A stretch of DNA of 64,000 bases from Paenochrobactrum gallinarii (GTDB taxonomy: Bacteria; Pseudomonadota; Alphaproteobacteria; Rhizobiales; Rhizobiaceae): contig NZ_JACIIU010000004.1 in NCBI RefSeq assembly GCF_014205685.1, positions 231,199 to 295,198 of the forward strand. Direction: 5' to 3'. Both the position numbers and the translations under genes were made by a program. This document shows, piece by piece, positions 46,982-55,894 of the stretch (position 1 is the first letter of the stretch; the number at the start of each line of letters is the position of its first letter). The notes under the pieces were generated by a model. It did no database searches and was not told the origin of the DNA. It was given only the letters and a program-made list of their open reading frames with translations.

Positions 46982-47651
46982 TCTTAAACTCCAGATCAGG
47001 CCGTTCGGCCCGTAGTCTTGCAGATGTGGCACGGATATGTGAGCGGGCGAGATTTTCAGCGGCATCACCATCGCGGGCGGCAATGGCATCAAGAATCAGC
47101 CTGTGCTCGGAAACCGCATGCGGCGCGCGATCAGTTGATAAGGAAAATGCAGGTGCGAAAACCTGCGAGGTCATGCGCAAAAGCGGAATGAATGCATGAA
47201 GCGAAGAATTGCCGCTCGCATCCATGATCACCATGTGAAAATCGACATTGGATTGGGTATAGGCTTTAGGATCCCATGGAGCGACCGTCGCAGCCTGTTC
47301 TTCAATCAGTCTTTGTAAGGTGTCGATCGTCTCAGAGGTGGCGCGTTCTGCGGCAAAGCGGGCAGCAACACCGTCAATCACTTCACGCAATGCGTAAGCA
47401 TCAAGCAGACGGGGAAGGTCAGCACTGGCAACGCGCGCGCCTTTGCCTGCCTGATGCACGACAAGACCGTCCCGCTCAAGCACGCGTAAAGCTTCACGCA
47501 GAGGCGTGCGGCTGATGCCGAATTCTGTTGCGATATGCTCTTGGCGTAAAATGGTGCCGGGTGCGTAGTCGCCCGCATAAATACGCTCTCGCAGTGTTTC
47601 TGCAACTTCATCGAGCAAGCGGGTTTGGCCACGCCATTCAAAAGCTGACAA
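46974..47651 (-). CDS. GntR-family transcriptional regulator (FCD domain)
   Basis: A regulator of about 225 residues. An N-terminal winged helix-turn-helix has FGISRTPLREALRVLERDGLV, and a C-terminal FCD ligand domain has the usual metal-contact histidines (NVDFHMVI, VSEHRLI, ARSHIR). FCD regulators of catabolic operons bind an organic-acid or related ligand. I favour the TTG at 47651, which has AGGAGGGGGAG upstream. The ATG at 47681 (10 residues longer) has a binding site only 1-2 nt away. It is first in the ten-gene operon. Confidence 0.9.
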   Translation of the reverse strand: MSAFEWRGQTRLLDEVAETLRERIYAGDYAPGTILRQEHIATEFGISRTPLREALRVLERDGLVVHQAGKGARVASADLPRLLDAYALREVIDGVAARFAAERATSETIDTLQRLIEEQAATVAPWDPKAYTQSNVDFHMVIMDASGNSSLHAFIPLLRMTSQVFAPAFSLSTDRAPHAVSEHRLILDAIAARDGDAAENLARSHIRATSARLRAERPDLEFKNV

Positions 47652-47681
47652 TAGCTCTCCCCCTCCTGAGATTAGTGTCAT

Positions 47682-47985
47682 ATCCTTGGTTTTTGGATAC
47701 TACATCCTGGATACAAAATGCGTCAATCGGAAATATTCGTATTCTTGAAGGTTTTTTTAAGCTCAAAAAACGCCTGAGAAATGGCTTAAACGTAATTTTA
47801 TTTCAAAATATAGATTTTGAGCTGTGTGGCTGGCCGGTGGTTTTGTAAGAAAATTATCTTGTGCGCTGTTTTATCAAATTAAAGTGACCAACAGGCTTTT
47901 CAGAAGATTTAAGTGCTGTAATGATTTCAGTTAAAAGGCGCAGTCAAAATACATAAGCGATCAGGTAAATATAAGGTTGACCTCA
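47682..47985. promoter_or_regulatory. Divergent intergenic region gntR/EamA
   Basis: This 304-bp AT-rich gap separates the operon's first gene from the plus-strand EamA transporter. Besides the candidate operator I see no RNA gene, clear -35/-10 pair or small gene with a binding site. Confidence 0.4.
47691..47718 (-). promoter_or_regulatory. Candidate GntR operator
   Basis: The heptamer TGGATAC occurs twice (47694-47700 and 47708-47714), 14 bp apart, and the palindrome ATCCTGGAT (47704-47712) lies across the second copy. Position, just upstream of gntR, fits an autoregulatory operator. No match to a defined GntR site is claimed. Confidence 0.45.
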
Positions 47986-48873
47986 ATGAATCAGTTAATG
48001 CAGTCAGCCTTATTTTTATTGGTTGCAACCGGTGCCATGCTGGGGCTGACTTTGCCTTTTGGTAAAATCGCTGCTTCGTTGCATATTTCACCTTTCATGT
48101 GGGCCTTTGTTATTTCGGCAGGGGCAGGGCTGATCTTGCTGGGATTTTTGCTGGCAAAAGCGCGCTTTTTAAACTTTACCGCGCATCATCTGCGCTATTA
48201 TTTTATTGCTGCCGCCGTTTCTTATGCTTTGCCGAATGTGATGGTCTTAACGGTTATTCCGCATTTGGGCGCTGGCTTTACCGGTATTATGTACACACTA
48301 TCGCCGGTCACCACATTATTGCTCTCGGTTGTATGCGGCTTAAAACGCCCGAATTATTTAGGCATTACCGGCATTGCGGTTGGTTTCTTAGGTGCGCTTC
48401 TGGTGGCAATCACCCGTGGTGAGACCGGCTCTGTTGCCGAGCCTTTATGGCTCATTGTGGCACTGCTTATTCCGGTGGTTCTGGCTGTTGGCAATGTGTA
48501 CCGCACCATTGACTGGCCGCAAAATGCCGATCCGGTCGAGCTTGCCTGTGGCTCACATCTGGCCGCAGCACTTTTACTGATTGTCAGCATGCTGTTTGTG
48601 GAAGGCAGCTTCCCAATCGGCCAGTTGATGGCCGCACCTTGGATGGTGATTATTCAGGCAGCCGTATCGGCTTTGATGTTTACGCTCTATTTCCAGCTGC
48701 AAATCGTTGGCGGGCCGGTTTATTTGAGCCAGATGGGCTATGTCGCGGCTGCCATCGGGCTGATTTCAGGCACGCTCTTTATGGGGGAGCATTATCAGAT
48801 GCTGACATGGTTCGGAGCGCTGGTCATAGCCTTGGGGGTTTTCTTTACCACCAAGGCACAACGTGCAAAATAA
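47986..48873 (+). CDS. EamA/DMT family transporter
   Basis: A 295-residue membrane protein with ten hydrophobic spans in two EamA repeats. Examples are TLPFGKIAASLHISPFMWAF near the start and VYLSQMGYVAAAIGLISGTLFMGE in repeat two. The transported compound is unknown. The ATG at 47986 has AAGG 9 nt upstream; a TTG three codons earlier is less likely. It is convergent with ubiG (13 bp apart). Confidence 0.88.
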   Translation: MNQLMQSALFLLVATGAMLGLTLPFGKIAASLHISPFMWAFVISAGAGLILLGFLLAKARFLNFTAHHLRYYFIAAAVSYALPNVMVLTVIPHLGAGFTGIMYTLSPVTTLLLSVVCGLKRPNYLGITGIAVGFLGALLVAITRGETGSVAEPLWLIVALLIPVVLAVGNVYRTIDWPQNADPVELACGSHLAAALLLIVSMLFVEGSFPIGQLMAAPWMVIIQAAVSALMFTLYFQLQIVGGPVYLSQMGYVAAAIGLISGTLFMGEHYQMLTWFGALVIALGVFFTTKAQRAK

Positions 48874-48886
48874 GCCTCATGCTTCG

Positions 48887-49636
48887 TTATGCATCAGGGC
48901 GTTTGGCCAGCAACATATAATTGACATCCAGATCGCGGGAGCGGCTCCAGCTGTCAGTCAGCGGGTTGTAAGTAACACCGAGTTTGTCAGTCACTTGCAA
49001 ACCGGCTTTGCTGAGCGCTGTTTCAAGTTCACCCGGGCGCACCAGCTTTTCATATTGGTGTGTGCCGCGAGGCAACCAGCGCAGGATATATTCCGCACCC
49101 CAAATCGCGAGACCAAGCGCTTTTAAGGTACGATTGATGGTGGCGACAAACATGATGCCGCCAGGTTTTACCATTTCGCTGGTGGCAGACATGAAGAGAT
49201 CGACATCGGAAACATGTTCAACCACTTCCATATTAAGCACGATATCAAATTTTTCGCCGGCCTCGGCCAGCGCTTCGGCAGTTGTGGCGCGGTAGTCAAC
49301 ATCCACACCGCTTTGTTGCGCGTGAATTTTGGCTACTTCAATATTGGTTTCTGAAGCATCGGCACCAATAACGGTTGCGCCCAGTTTTGCCATTGGCTCG
49401 CAAAGCAAGCCGCCGCCGCAGCCAATATCAAGAATGCGCAAACCCTCCAACGGGCGTGCCAGCATCGGATCACGGTTAAAATGGGCGCAGGCCATTTCTT
49501 TAATATAGGCAAGCCGTGTCGGATTGAACTTATGCAGCGGGCGGAATTTGCCCTGCGGGTCCCACCATTGGGCTGCGATTCGCGAGAAGTGCTCAATTTC
49601 AGCAGCGTCAATTGTGGTGCGTGATGTTTCGCTCAT
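48887..49636 (-). CDS. ubiG: Ubiquinone biosynthesis O-methyltransferase
   Basis: A 249-residue SAM-dependent methyltransferase that makes both O-methylations in ubiquinone synthesis. Motif I is ILDIGCGGG (about residues 71-79) and other UbiG marks are [23 protein letters not shown] near the N-terminus and EVVEHVSD. The ATG at 49636 has GGAG upstream; an ATG four codons earlier is less likely. It is divergent from lysC across 187 bp, a common Rhizobiales pairing. Confidence 0.96.
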   Translation of the reverse strand: MSETSRTTIDAAEIEHFSRIAAQWWDPQGKFRPLHKFNPTRLAYIKEMACAHFNRDPMLARPLEGLRILDIGCGGGLLCEPMAKLGATVIGADASETNIEVAKIHAQQSGVDVDYRATTAEALAEAGEKFDIVLNMEVVEHVSDVDLFMSATSEMVKPGGIMFVATINRTLKALGLAIWGAEYILRWLPRGTHQYEKLVRPGELETALSKAGLQVTDKLGVTYNPLTDSWSRSRDLDVNYMLLAKRPDA

Positions 49637-49823
49637 AATCGTCTCCATGGCTTTCCATCATGGACTTGAACGGCAGAAAAAGAAAGTCAAGCAAGAAATC
49701 ACTTGAGAACCTTGCGGATTGCTCACAATTTAGGTATGTCACCCGCGGATTGTCTGCTGAGCAACAAAATAATGTTTCAGCAGGCTCAGGTGAAATTTTC
49801 AGAATTCGGGACGTATCCATACC

Positions 49824-51074
49824 ATGGCGCGCATCGTGATGAAATTCGGCGGCACTTCAGTAGCCGACATCGACCGCATCCGTAATGTGGCACGACATGT
49901 TAAACGTGAAGTAGACGCAGGCAATGAAGTGGCTGTTGTTGTTTCGGCGATGGCCGGAAAAACCAATGAGCTGGTTTCATGGACGCGTGAAGCTTCCGCA
50001 ATGCATGATGCCCGTGAATATGATGCAGTGGTTGCCTCCGGTGAGCAGGTTACCGCAGGCTTACTGGCTATTTGCTTGCAGGGTATGGGCGTACACGCCC
50101 GCTCGTGGCAGGGCTGGCAGATCCCGATCCGTACCGATAATTCCCATGGTGCGGCCCGTATCGTTGATATTGACGGTTCATTCCTGATCGAACGTTTCGG
50201 CGAAGGACAGGTTGCAGTGATTGCAGGCTTTCAGGGGATTGGCCCTGATAACCGCATTGCAACACTTGGCCGCGGTGGTTCGGATACATCGGCGGTGGCG
50301 ATTGCGGCCGCTGTGAAGGCAGACCGCTGCGATATTTATACCGATGTGGATGGCGTTTACACGACCGATCCGCGCGTGGAACCAAAAGCGAAGCGTCTTT
50401 CAAAGATTTCTTTTGAAGAAATGCTGGAAATGGCTTCTCTTGGTGCCAAGGTTTTGCAGGTTCGCTCGGTCGAACTGGCTATGGTACATAAGGTTCGTAC
50501 CTTTGTACGTTCAAGTTTTACGGATCCTAATGCGCCGGGCATGGATGATCCTATCAACCCTCCCGGAACACTTATTTGCGACGAGGAAGAAATCGTGGAA
50601 CAGCAGGTTGTGACCGGTATCGCTTTTGCCAAGGATGAAGCTCAGATTTCATTGCGCCGTGTTGCTGACCGGCCAGGTGTGTCGGCAGCTATTTTCGGCC
50701 CTCTGGCGGAAGAGCGTATCAATGTCGATATGATCGTTCAGAACGTATCTGAAGATGGTACCAAAACAGATATGACATTCACCGTTCCGTCCGGTGATCT
50801 GGAAAAAGCGGTTAAAGCGCTTGAAAAGGTCAAGGGTGAAGTGGGCTGTGATGCTGTTCAGTCAGAATCAGGTCTGGCGAAAATTTCGGTCATCGGTATC
50901 GGTATGCGCTCTCACGCTGGTGTTGCAGCGACAGCTTTCCGTGCTTTGGCTGAAAAAGGCATCAATATCCGTGCAATCACCACCTCTGAAATCAAAATTT
51001 CTATTTTGATTGATGGCCCTTATGCAGAACTGGCAGTTCGCACTCTGCATGGTGTTTATGGTCTGGATAAATAA
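49824..51074 (+). CDS. lysC: Aspartate kinase
   Basis: A 416-residue monofunctional aspartokinase, the first step toward lysine, threonine and methionine. The N-terminal KFGGTSV is at residues 8-14 and GRGGSDTSAVA is in the kinase core; two ACT domains follow near 270 and 350 (e.g. RPGVSAAIFGPLAEERINVDM). These carry feedback inhibition by lysine and/or threonine in the family. It begins the lysC-ptsP-prfA-prmC run. Confidence 0.96.
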   Translation: MARIVMKFGGTSVADIDRIRNVARHVKREVDAGNEVAVVVSAMAGKTNELVSWTREASAMHDAREYDAVVASGEQVTAGLLAICLQGMGVHARSWQGWQIPIRTDNSHGAARIVDIDGSFLIERFGEGQVAVIAGFQGIGPDNRIATLGRGGSDTSAVAIAAAVKADRCDIYTDVDGVYTTDPRVEPKAKRLSKISFEEMLEMASLGAKVLQVRSVELAMVHKVRTFVRSSFTDPNAPGMDDPINPPGTLICDEEEIVEQQVVTGIAFAKDEAQISLRRVADRPGVSAAIFGPLAEERINVDMIVQNVSEDGTKTDMTFTVPSGDLEKAVKALEKVKGEVGCDAVQSESGLAKISVIGIGMRSHAGVAATAFRALAEKGINIRAITTSEIKISILIDGPYAELAVRTLHGVYGLDK

Positions 51075-51147
51075 GAAAAAACACTTTTGTTCCTCTAAGC
51101 CGCGTTTTAGACTCTAGACGCGCGGCTTAAAAAATGCCCAAAAGGAT

Positions 51148-51182
51148 TGTCGACGTGTTACTTGCATAGTAAGACGTCGACA
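51148..51182. other. Near-perfect palindrome between lysC and ptsP
   Basis: TGTCGACGT-G-TTACT pairs with AGTAA-G-ACGTCGACA around a 5-nt TGCAT loop: 14 bp with one G-G mismatch. It has no T-run, so it is not a simple terminator. A separate 9-bp hairpin (TAAGCCGCG / CGCGGCTTA) lies at 51096-51129, followed by A6 on the plus strand. Confidence 0.6.
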
Positions 51183-51263
51183 TTATCTTGTCTGGTTCGT
51201 GATTTGGCCGCCTTGCAAAAGGCTAATGCCGCCATGAACCATTAAAGGAGCATTCGATCGCCT

Positions 51264-53534
51264 ATGCGTGAGCTGACGACCGGTCCCCGTGTATTGCTCA
51301 AGCGACTTCGCGAATTAATGGCGGAGGCGTTGGAGCCACAGGTGCGTCTTGATCGCATTGTGAACGAAATCGCGAAAAATATGGTCGCGGAAGTTTGCTC
51401 CTTCTATGTTCTGCGCACGGATGGTGTGCTGGAGCTTTACGCAACAGTTGGTCTTAATCCGCAGGCTGTGCATCTGGCGCAGTTGCGTCTGGGGCAAGGT
51501 CTGGTTGGCACGATTGCCGCCACAGCGCGCGCACTTAATCTGACCGACGCTCAAAGCCATCCGGCGTTTGCTTATCTGCCGGAAACCGGCGAAGAAGCTT
51601 ATAATTCATTCCTTGGTGTGCCTGTTTTGCGGGCTGGTCGCACACTTGGCGTTCTTGTTGTGCAAAATCGTACCAAGCGCGCTTATCGTGAAGACGAAGT
51701 GGAAGCGCTTGAAACCACGGCAATGGTGCTGGCGGAAATCATCGCCACCGGTGATGGCACCCGTTTGGCGCGTGCCGGCATCGAGCTTGATCTCGGCCGC
51801 TCCATGAGTTTTACCGCCGGCGGCTATAATGATGGTGTCGGGCTTGGCCATGTGGTGCTGCATGAGCCGCGCATTGTCGTCAATAATCTTTTCAACGAAG
51901 ACAGCGAAGCAGAAATCAAGCGTCTGGAAGACGCGATAGGTTCGTTGCGTCTTTCCATTGATGATATGTTATCACGTCGTGAAGTGGCAACCGAAGGTGA
52001 GCACCGTGAGGTGCTGGAAGCTTACCGGATGTTTGCGCATGATCGCGGCTGGGAGCGCCGTCTGGAAGAGGCGATCCATAATGGCCTGACCGCAGAAGCA
52101 GCCGTTGAAAAAGTGCAGAGCGACACGCGCGCCCGCATGATGCATCTGACCGATCCGTATATTCGGGAGCGCCTGTCGGATTTTGATGATCTGGCTAATC
52201 GTTTGCTGCGCCAGCTGATGGGACATGATGCCAAGACCATAGCTGAAAGCATGGTCAAGGATGCCATTATTGTGGCGCGCTCAATGGGTGCTGCTGAACT
52301 TCTTGATTATCCGCGTGAGCGTTTGCGCGGGGTGGTGCTGGAAGATGGTGCGGCTACCAGCCATGTGGTTATTGTGGCGCGCGCCATGGGTATTCCGGTT
52401 GTCGGGCAAGCCAAAGGCGTTGTCTCGATGGCTGAAAATAATGATGCGATCATTGTTGATGGCGATTCCGGTATTGTTCATTTGCGCCCGCAATCGGATG
52501 TGGAAGCAGCCTATGCTGAAAAAGTGCGCTTTCGTGCGCGCCGTCAAAAGCTTTATCAGGAATTGCGCGACAAACCTGCCATCACTTTGGACGGCGAAAA
52601 TATATCGCTTTACATGAACGGTGGTTTGCTCGTTGATCTGCCGCAATTGGAAGCATCCGGCGCTGTCGGTATCGGGCTTTTCCGCACTGAATTGCAATTC
52701 ATGATCGCCTCGACTTTCCCGCGTGCTGAACAGCAGGAGCGGCTTTATCGCTCGGTGCTGGAAGCCGCAGGTGACAAGCCGGTAACCTTTCGTACGCTTG
52801 ATATTGGCGGCGATAAAGTATTGCCATATTTCCGTTCGACCGGTCAGGAAGAAAATCCGGCAATGGGTTGGCGAGCCATCCGTTTGACGCTTGATCGTCC
52901 GGGGCTTTTCCGCACCCAGTTGCGCGCACTTTTAAAAGCTTCCGGCGGGCGCGAGTTGCGCATGATGCTGCCAATGGTGACGGAAGTGGCGGAAGTGAAA
53001 GCGGCACGCGAAATTATCGAGCGTGAAATACGGCATCTGTCACGCTTTGATCATCTGCTGCCAAAAGTTGTCAAGCTTGGGGCGATGATTGAAGTGCCCT
53101 CACTGCTCTGGCAGATAGACGAACTGATGGAATCCGTTGATTTTGTCTCGGTTGGTTCCAATGATTTGTTCCAATTTTTAATGGCGGTAGATCGCGGTAA
53201 TTCGCTGATTGCCGATCGTTTCGACCAGTTGTCACCAGCATTTTTGCGTGTATTGCGCCATATTGTGGAATCAAGCCTGCGCCATGATACGCCGGTCACT
53301 TTGTGTGGTGAAATGGCTGGGCGTCCATTGATGGCGATGACATTGATCGGACTTGGTTTCCGCTCGATTTCGATGTCGGCCGCAACCATCGGGCCGGTGA
53401 AAGCCATGCTTGGTGCATTGGATGCCAGCAAGCTCAACACGCTTTTGCAAGGCGAGCTGGATAAGCATAATGTTGCGCATTCTTTGCGTGAATTGTTACT
53501 GAACTTTGCGCACGATAACGATATTCCGTTGTAG
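51264..53534 (+). CDS. ptsP: Nitrogen-PTS phosphoenolpyruvate phosphotransferase
   Basis: A 756-residue EI-Ntr. An N-terminal GAF domain (about residues 20-160) is followed by the EI core. The phosphorylated His is in DGAATSHVVIVARAM (about residue 362), and the PEP-binding barrel has GIGLFRTELQFM, GDKVLPYFR and TLCGEMAGRP. It passes phosphate to NPr and then EIIA-Ntr, which regulate metabolism and K+ homeostasis. Its ATG lies 190 bp after lysC. Confidence 0.95.
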   Translation: MRELTTGPRVLLKRLRELMAEALEPQVRLDRIVNEIAKNMVAEVCSFYVLRTDGVLELYATVGLNPQAVHLAQLRLGQGLVGTIAATARALNLTDAQSHPAFAYLPETGEEAYNSFLGVPVLRAGRTLGVLVVQNRTKRAYREDEVEALETTAMVLAEIIATGDGTRLARAGIELDLGRSMSFTAGGYNDGVGLGHVVLHEPRIVVNNLFNEDSEAEIKRLEDAIGSLRLSIDDMLSRREVATEGEHREVLEAYRMFAHDRGWERRLEEAIHNGLTAEAAVEKVQSDTRARMMHLTDPYIRERLSDFDDLANRLLRQLMGHDAKTIAESMVKDAIIVARSMGAAELLDYPRERLRGVVLEDGAATSHVVIVARAMGIPVVGQAKGVVSMAENNDAIIVDGDSGIVHLRPQSDVEAAYAEKVRFRARRQKLYQELRDKPAITLDGENISLYMNGGLLVDLPQLEASGAVGIGLFRTELQFMIASTFPRAEQQERLYRSVLEAAGDKPVTFRTLDIGGDKVLPYFRSTGQEENPAMGWRAIRLTLDRPGLFRTQLRALLKASGGRELRMMLPMVTEVAEVKAAREIIEREIRHLSRFDHLLPKVVKLGAMIEVPSLLWQIDELMESVDFVSVGSNDLFQFLMAVDRGNSLIADRFDQLSPAFLRVLRHIVESSLRHDTPVTLCGEMAGRPLMAMTLIGLGFRSISMSAATIGPVKAMLGALDASKLNTLLQGELDKHNVAHSLRELLLNFAHDNDIPL

Positions 53535-53641
53535 CCAGGCTGTAAGCTTTCCCACGCGTTTTCGTTTATTTTTGCCATTTGGCTCAAAAAAAGGCGGGTT
53601 TTGACCGCCAATTTTCAATATTTTTGTATCGGACTTAACTT

Positions 53642-54715
53642 ATGATCGCATTGCCGCAGGACCGTATGGACCAGCTTCTGAAACGTTTTTCGTTGATTGA
53701 AAGCCAGATGGCTTCCAATCCGGATTCGGAAACCTATGTGAAGCTGGCATCCGAATATTCGGAACTGGAAGAAGTGGTAGGCAAAATTCGTGAACTGGCC
53801 TCAGCGCGTGAAGAAGTGCAGGAGCTGAGCCTGATGAAGGAAGATGCCGGCACGGATGCGGATATGCGTGCGCTGGCGGCAGAAGAATTACCAGCCCTTC
53901 AGGAGCGCGTAGGTGTTTTGGAGCAGGAAGTGCAAATCCTGCTATTGCCAAAAGATGCAGCCGACGAGAAAAACGCGATTTTGGAAATCCGTGCCGGAAC
54001 CGGCGGTTTGGAAGCGGCACTTTTTGCCGGTGATTTGTTCCGTATGTATGAGCGTTACGCATCGGAAAAAGGCTGGCGTGTGGAGCTGGTGAGTTCCAGC
54101 GAAGGCGATGCCGGTGGCTATAAAGAAATTATCGCGACTGTTTCGGGCAAGGGCGTGTTTTCGAAACTGAAATTTGAATCCGGTGCGCATCGCGTGCAGC
54201 GTGTGCCGGAAACTGAAGCGGGCGGGCGTATTCACACCTCTGCTGCAACGGTTGCAGTGCTGCCGGAAGCGGCAGATATTGATATTGAAATCCGCAATGA
54301 AGACATCCGCATTGATACAATGCGTGCGTCGGGTGCTGGTGGACAGCACGTCAATACTACCGACTCTGCAGTGCGTATCACCCATATTCCAACCGGCTTG
54401 ATGGTGGTGCAGGCGGAAAAATCGCAGCACCAGAACCGTGCCCGTGCGATGCAGATTTTGCGTGCCCGTCTTTATGATATGGAACGGCAAAAGGCGGAGA
54501 GCGAACGTTCCGAAGCGCGCCGCAGTCAGGTGGGTTCAGGGGACCGATCTGAACGTATCCGCACCTACAACTTTCCGCAGGGACGCGTTACCGATCACCG
54601 CATCAACCTGACGCTTTATAAGCTTGATCGGGTGATGGAGGGCGAGTTGGACGAATTGGTGGATGCGCTGATTTCTGATCATCAGGCCGCGCTCCTGACT
54701 GAGCTTGGTGAATGA
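53642..54715 (+). CDS. prfA: Peptide chain release factor 1
   Basis: A 357-residue class I release factor that ends translation at UAA and UAG. The GGQ peptidyl-hydrolysis motif is at residues 233-235 (GAGGQHVN), and the anticodon-like region contains [14 protein letters not shown]. The PrmC methyltransferase encoded directly downstream, with a 4-bp overlap, methylates Q235. The organisation is the usual prfA-prmC operon. Confidence 0.97.
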   Translation: MIALPQDRMDQLLKRFSLIESQMASNPDSETYVKLASEYSELEEVVGKIRELASAREEVQELSLMKEDAGTDADMRALAAEELPALQERVGVLEQEVQILLLPKDAADEKNAILEIRAGTGGLEAALFAGDLFRMYERYASEKGWRVELVSSSEGDAGGYKEIIATVSGKGVFSKLKFESGAHRVQRVPETEAGGRIHTSAATVAVLPEAADIDIEIRNEDIRIDTMRASGAGGQHVNTTDSAVRITHIPTGLMVVQAEKSQHQNRARAMQILRARLYDMERQKAESERSEARRSQVGSGDRSERIRTYNFPQGRVTDHRINLTLYKLDRVMEGELDELVDALISDHQAALLTELGE

Positions 54716-55584
54716 AGAACGTCCATCAAATGCAGCTGGGACAGATGTTTGCGCAGATGCGCGATGCTTTTATGGCAGCCGGAATTGAAAATCCGGCCAT
54801 TGATGCGCGGTTTTTAACCGAATGGGCAAGTGCCACGTCGCGCATGGATATGATCAGCCGGCCAGATCAAATCGTTGATGCGGATAAAGTGGCGCTTTGG
54901 CAAGCTGCTTTGGAGCGTCGTTTGAGCGGTGAGCCGGTGCATCGCATCATAGGCGCGCGTGCTTTCTGGGGGCTGGAGTTCCAGCTTTCGAAGGATACGC
55001 TGGAGCCGCGCCCTGATACCGAAGCTTTGATCGAATTGGTGCTGCCGGTTGTGGAGCAGAAAGCGCATGCAAGCCAAGTGGTGGACGTGCTGGACTTGGG
55101 CACCGGCACGGGGATCATTGCTATCACATTGCTGCATCAATGTGCGAAGGCGCGTTGCGTGGCAGTGGATATAGCGCAAGATGCTTTGAGCACCGCGCGT
55201 ATTAATGCTGAAAATGCCGGCGTGTCTTCACGCCTTGCCGCACTACACAGTGATTGGTTTGCTAATGTGAGCGGGCGCTATGATGTGATTACATCAAACC
55301 CGCCTTATATACCGCATCATGAAATTGCCGCACTTTCACGCGAAGTTCGCGAACATGATCCTATGGCCGCGTTGGATGGCGGCGAAGACGGACTGGATTT
55401 TTATCGCTCTCTTGCGAAGCACGCTGCAAATCACTTATATGATGAGGGTGTGATCGCCATTGAAATCGGTGCAGGTCAGTTGCCTGACGTGGAAAAGATT
55501 TTTAATCAATATGATTTCAAGCTTACGCAAATCAGTAAAGATCTCGGCGGACATGAACGGGCGCTGCTTTTTGAAAAAGCTTAA
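54712..55584 (+). CDS. prmC: Release factor glutamine methyltransferase
   Basis: A 290-residue SAM-dependent enzyme (HemK/PrmC) that methylates the GGQ glutamine of release factors. Motif [10 protein letters not shown] is at residues 126-134 and the catalytic NPPY is at 196-199. The N-terminal helical domain (1-80) is typical. It overlaps the end of prfA by 4 bp. A hairpin-rich leader for the next gene follows. Confidence 0.96.
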   Translation: MKNVHQMQLGQMFAQMRDAFMAAGIENPAIDARFLTEWASATSRMDMISRPDQIVDADKVALWQAALERRLSGEPVHRIIGARAFWGLEFQLSKDTLEPRPDTEALIELVLPVVEQKAHASQVVDVLDLGTGTGIIAITLLHQCAKARCVAVDIAQDALSTARINAENAGVSSRLAALHSDWFANVSGRYDVITSNPPYIPHHEIAALSREVREHDPMAALDGGEDGLDFYRSLAKHAANHLYDEGVIAIEIGAGQLPDVEKIFNQYDFKLTQISKDLGGHERALLFEKA

Positions 55585-55894
55585 AAAAAGCGAAATGATG
55601 CAGATAATTGACAGGCAATCAATAAAAACGCTTGGAATTTCCGCAAAATCTGTTTAGGTTCCGGTCACCGTCCGAAATTTTGGTTTTTGACTGCACCGCA
55701 AAGTGCAAGACCGCTAGAGGTCTGGAAAACGGGGTCTGAAAACAGGCCGGTTAAGTTTTAAACGGTACGTACCACATTCAGAGCATTACACAGACTGGGA
55801 TATTAGGGTGCACTCCCTTCTGTAGCTCAAACTGCGAGACCCGTTGATCTTTTTGATCGCGCAGGTCTTAAGCGCCCTTAATCTGAAAAGAGAT
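55585..55894 (+). ncRNA. Hairpin-rich leader/intergenic upstream of the DUF4167 gene
   Basis: This 310-bp gap holds several small hairpins: TGCAC-CGCAAA-GTGCA (55692-55707), AGACC-GCTAGA-GGTCT (55708-55723) and GGTCTG-AAAA-CAGGCC (55733-55748). The perfect palindrome GGTACGTACC follows (55764-55773), and GGG-TGCAC-TCCC-type pairing lies near 55806-55816. A TTGACA (about 55609) could be a -35. This looks like a structured 5' leader or a small RNA, but it matches no RNA family I know. Confidence 0.4.

Noticed and set aside
36796..47651. Genomic island inserted at tRNA-Leu
   Set aside because: The catabolic operon lies next to a tRNA, but I find no integrase, no repeated tRNA 3' end and no obvious base-composition break.
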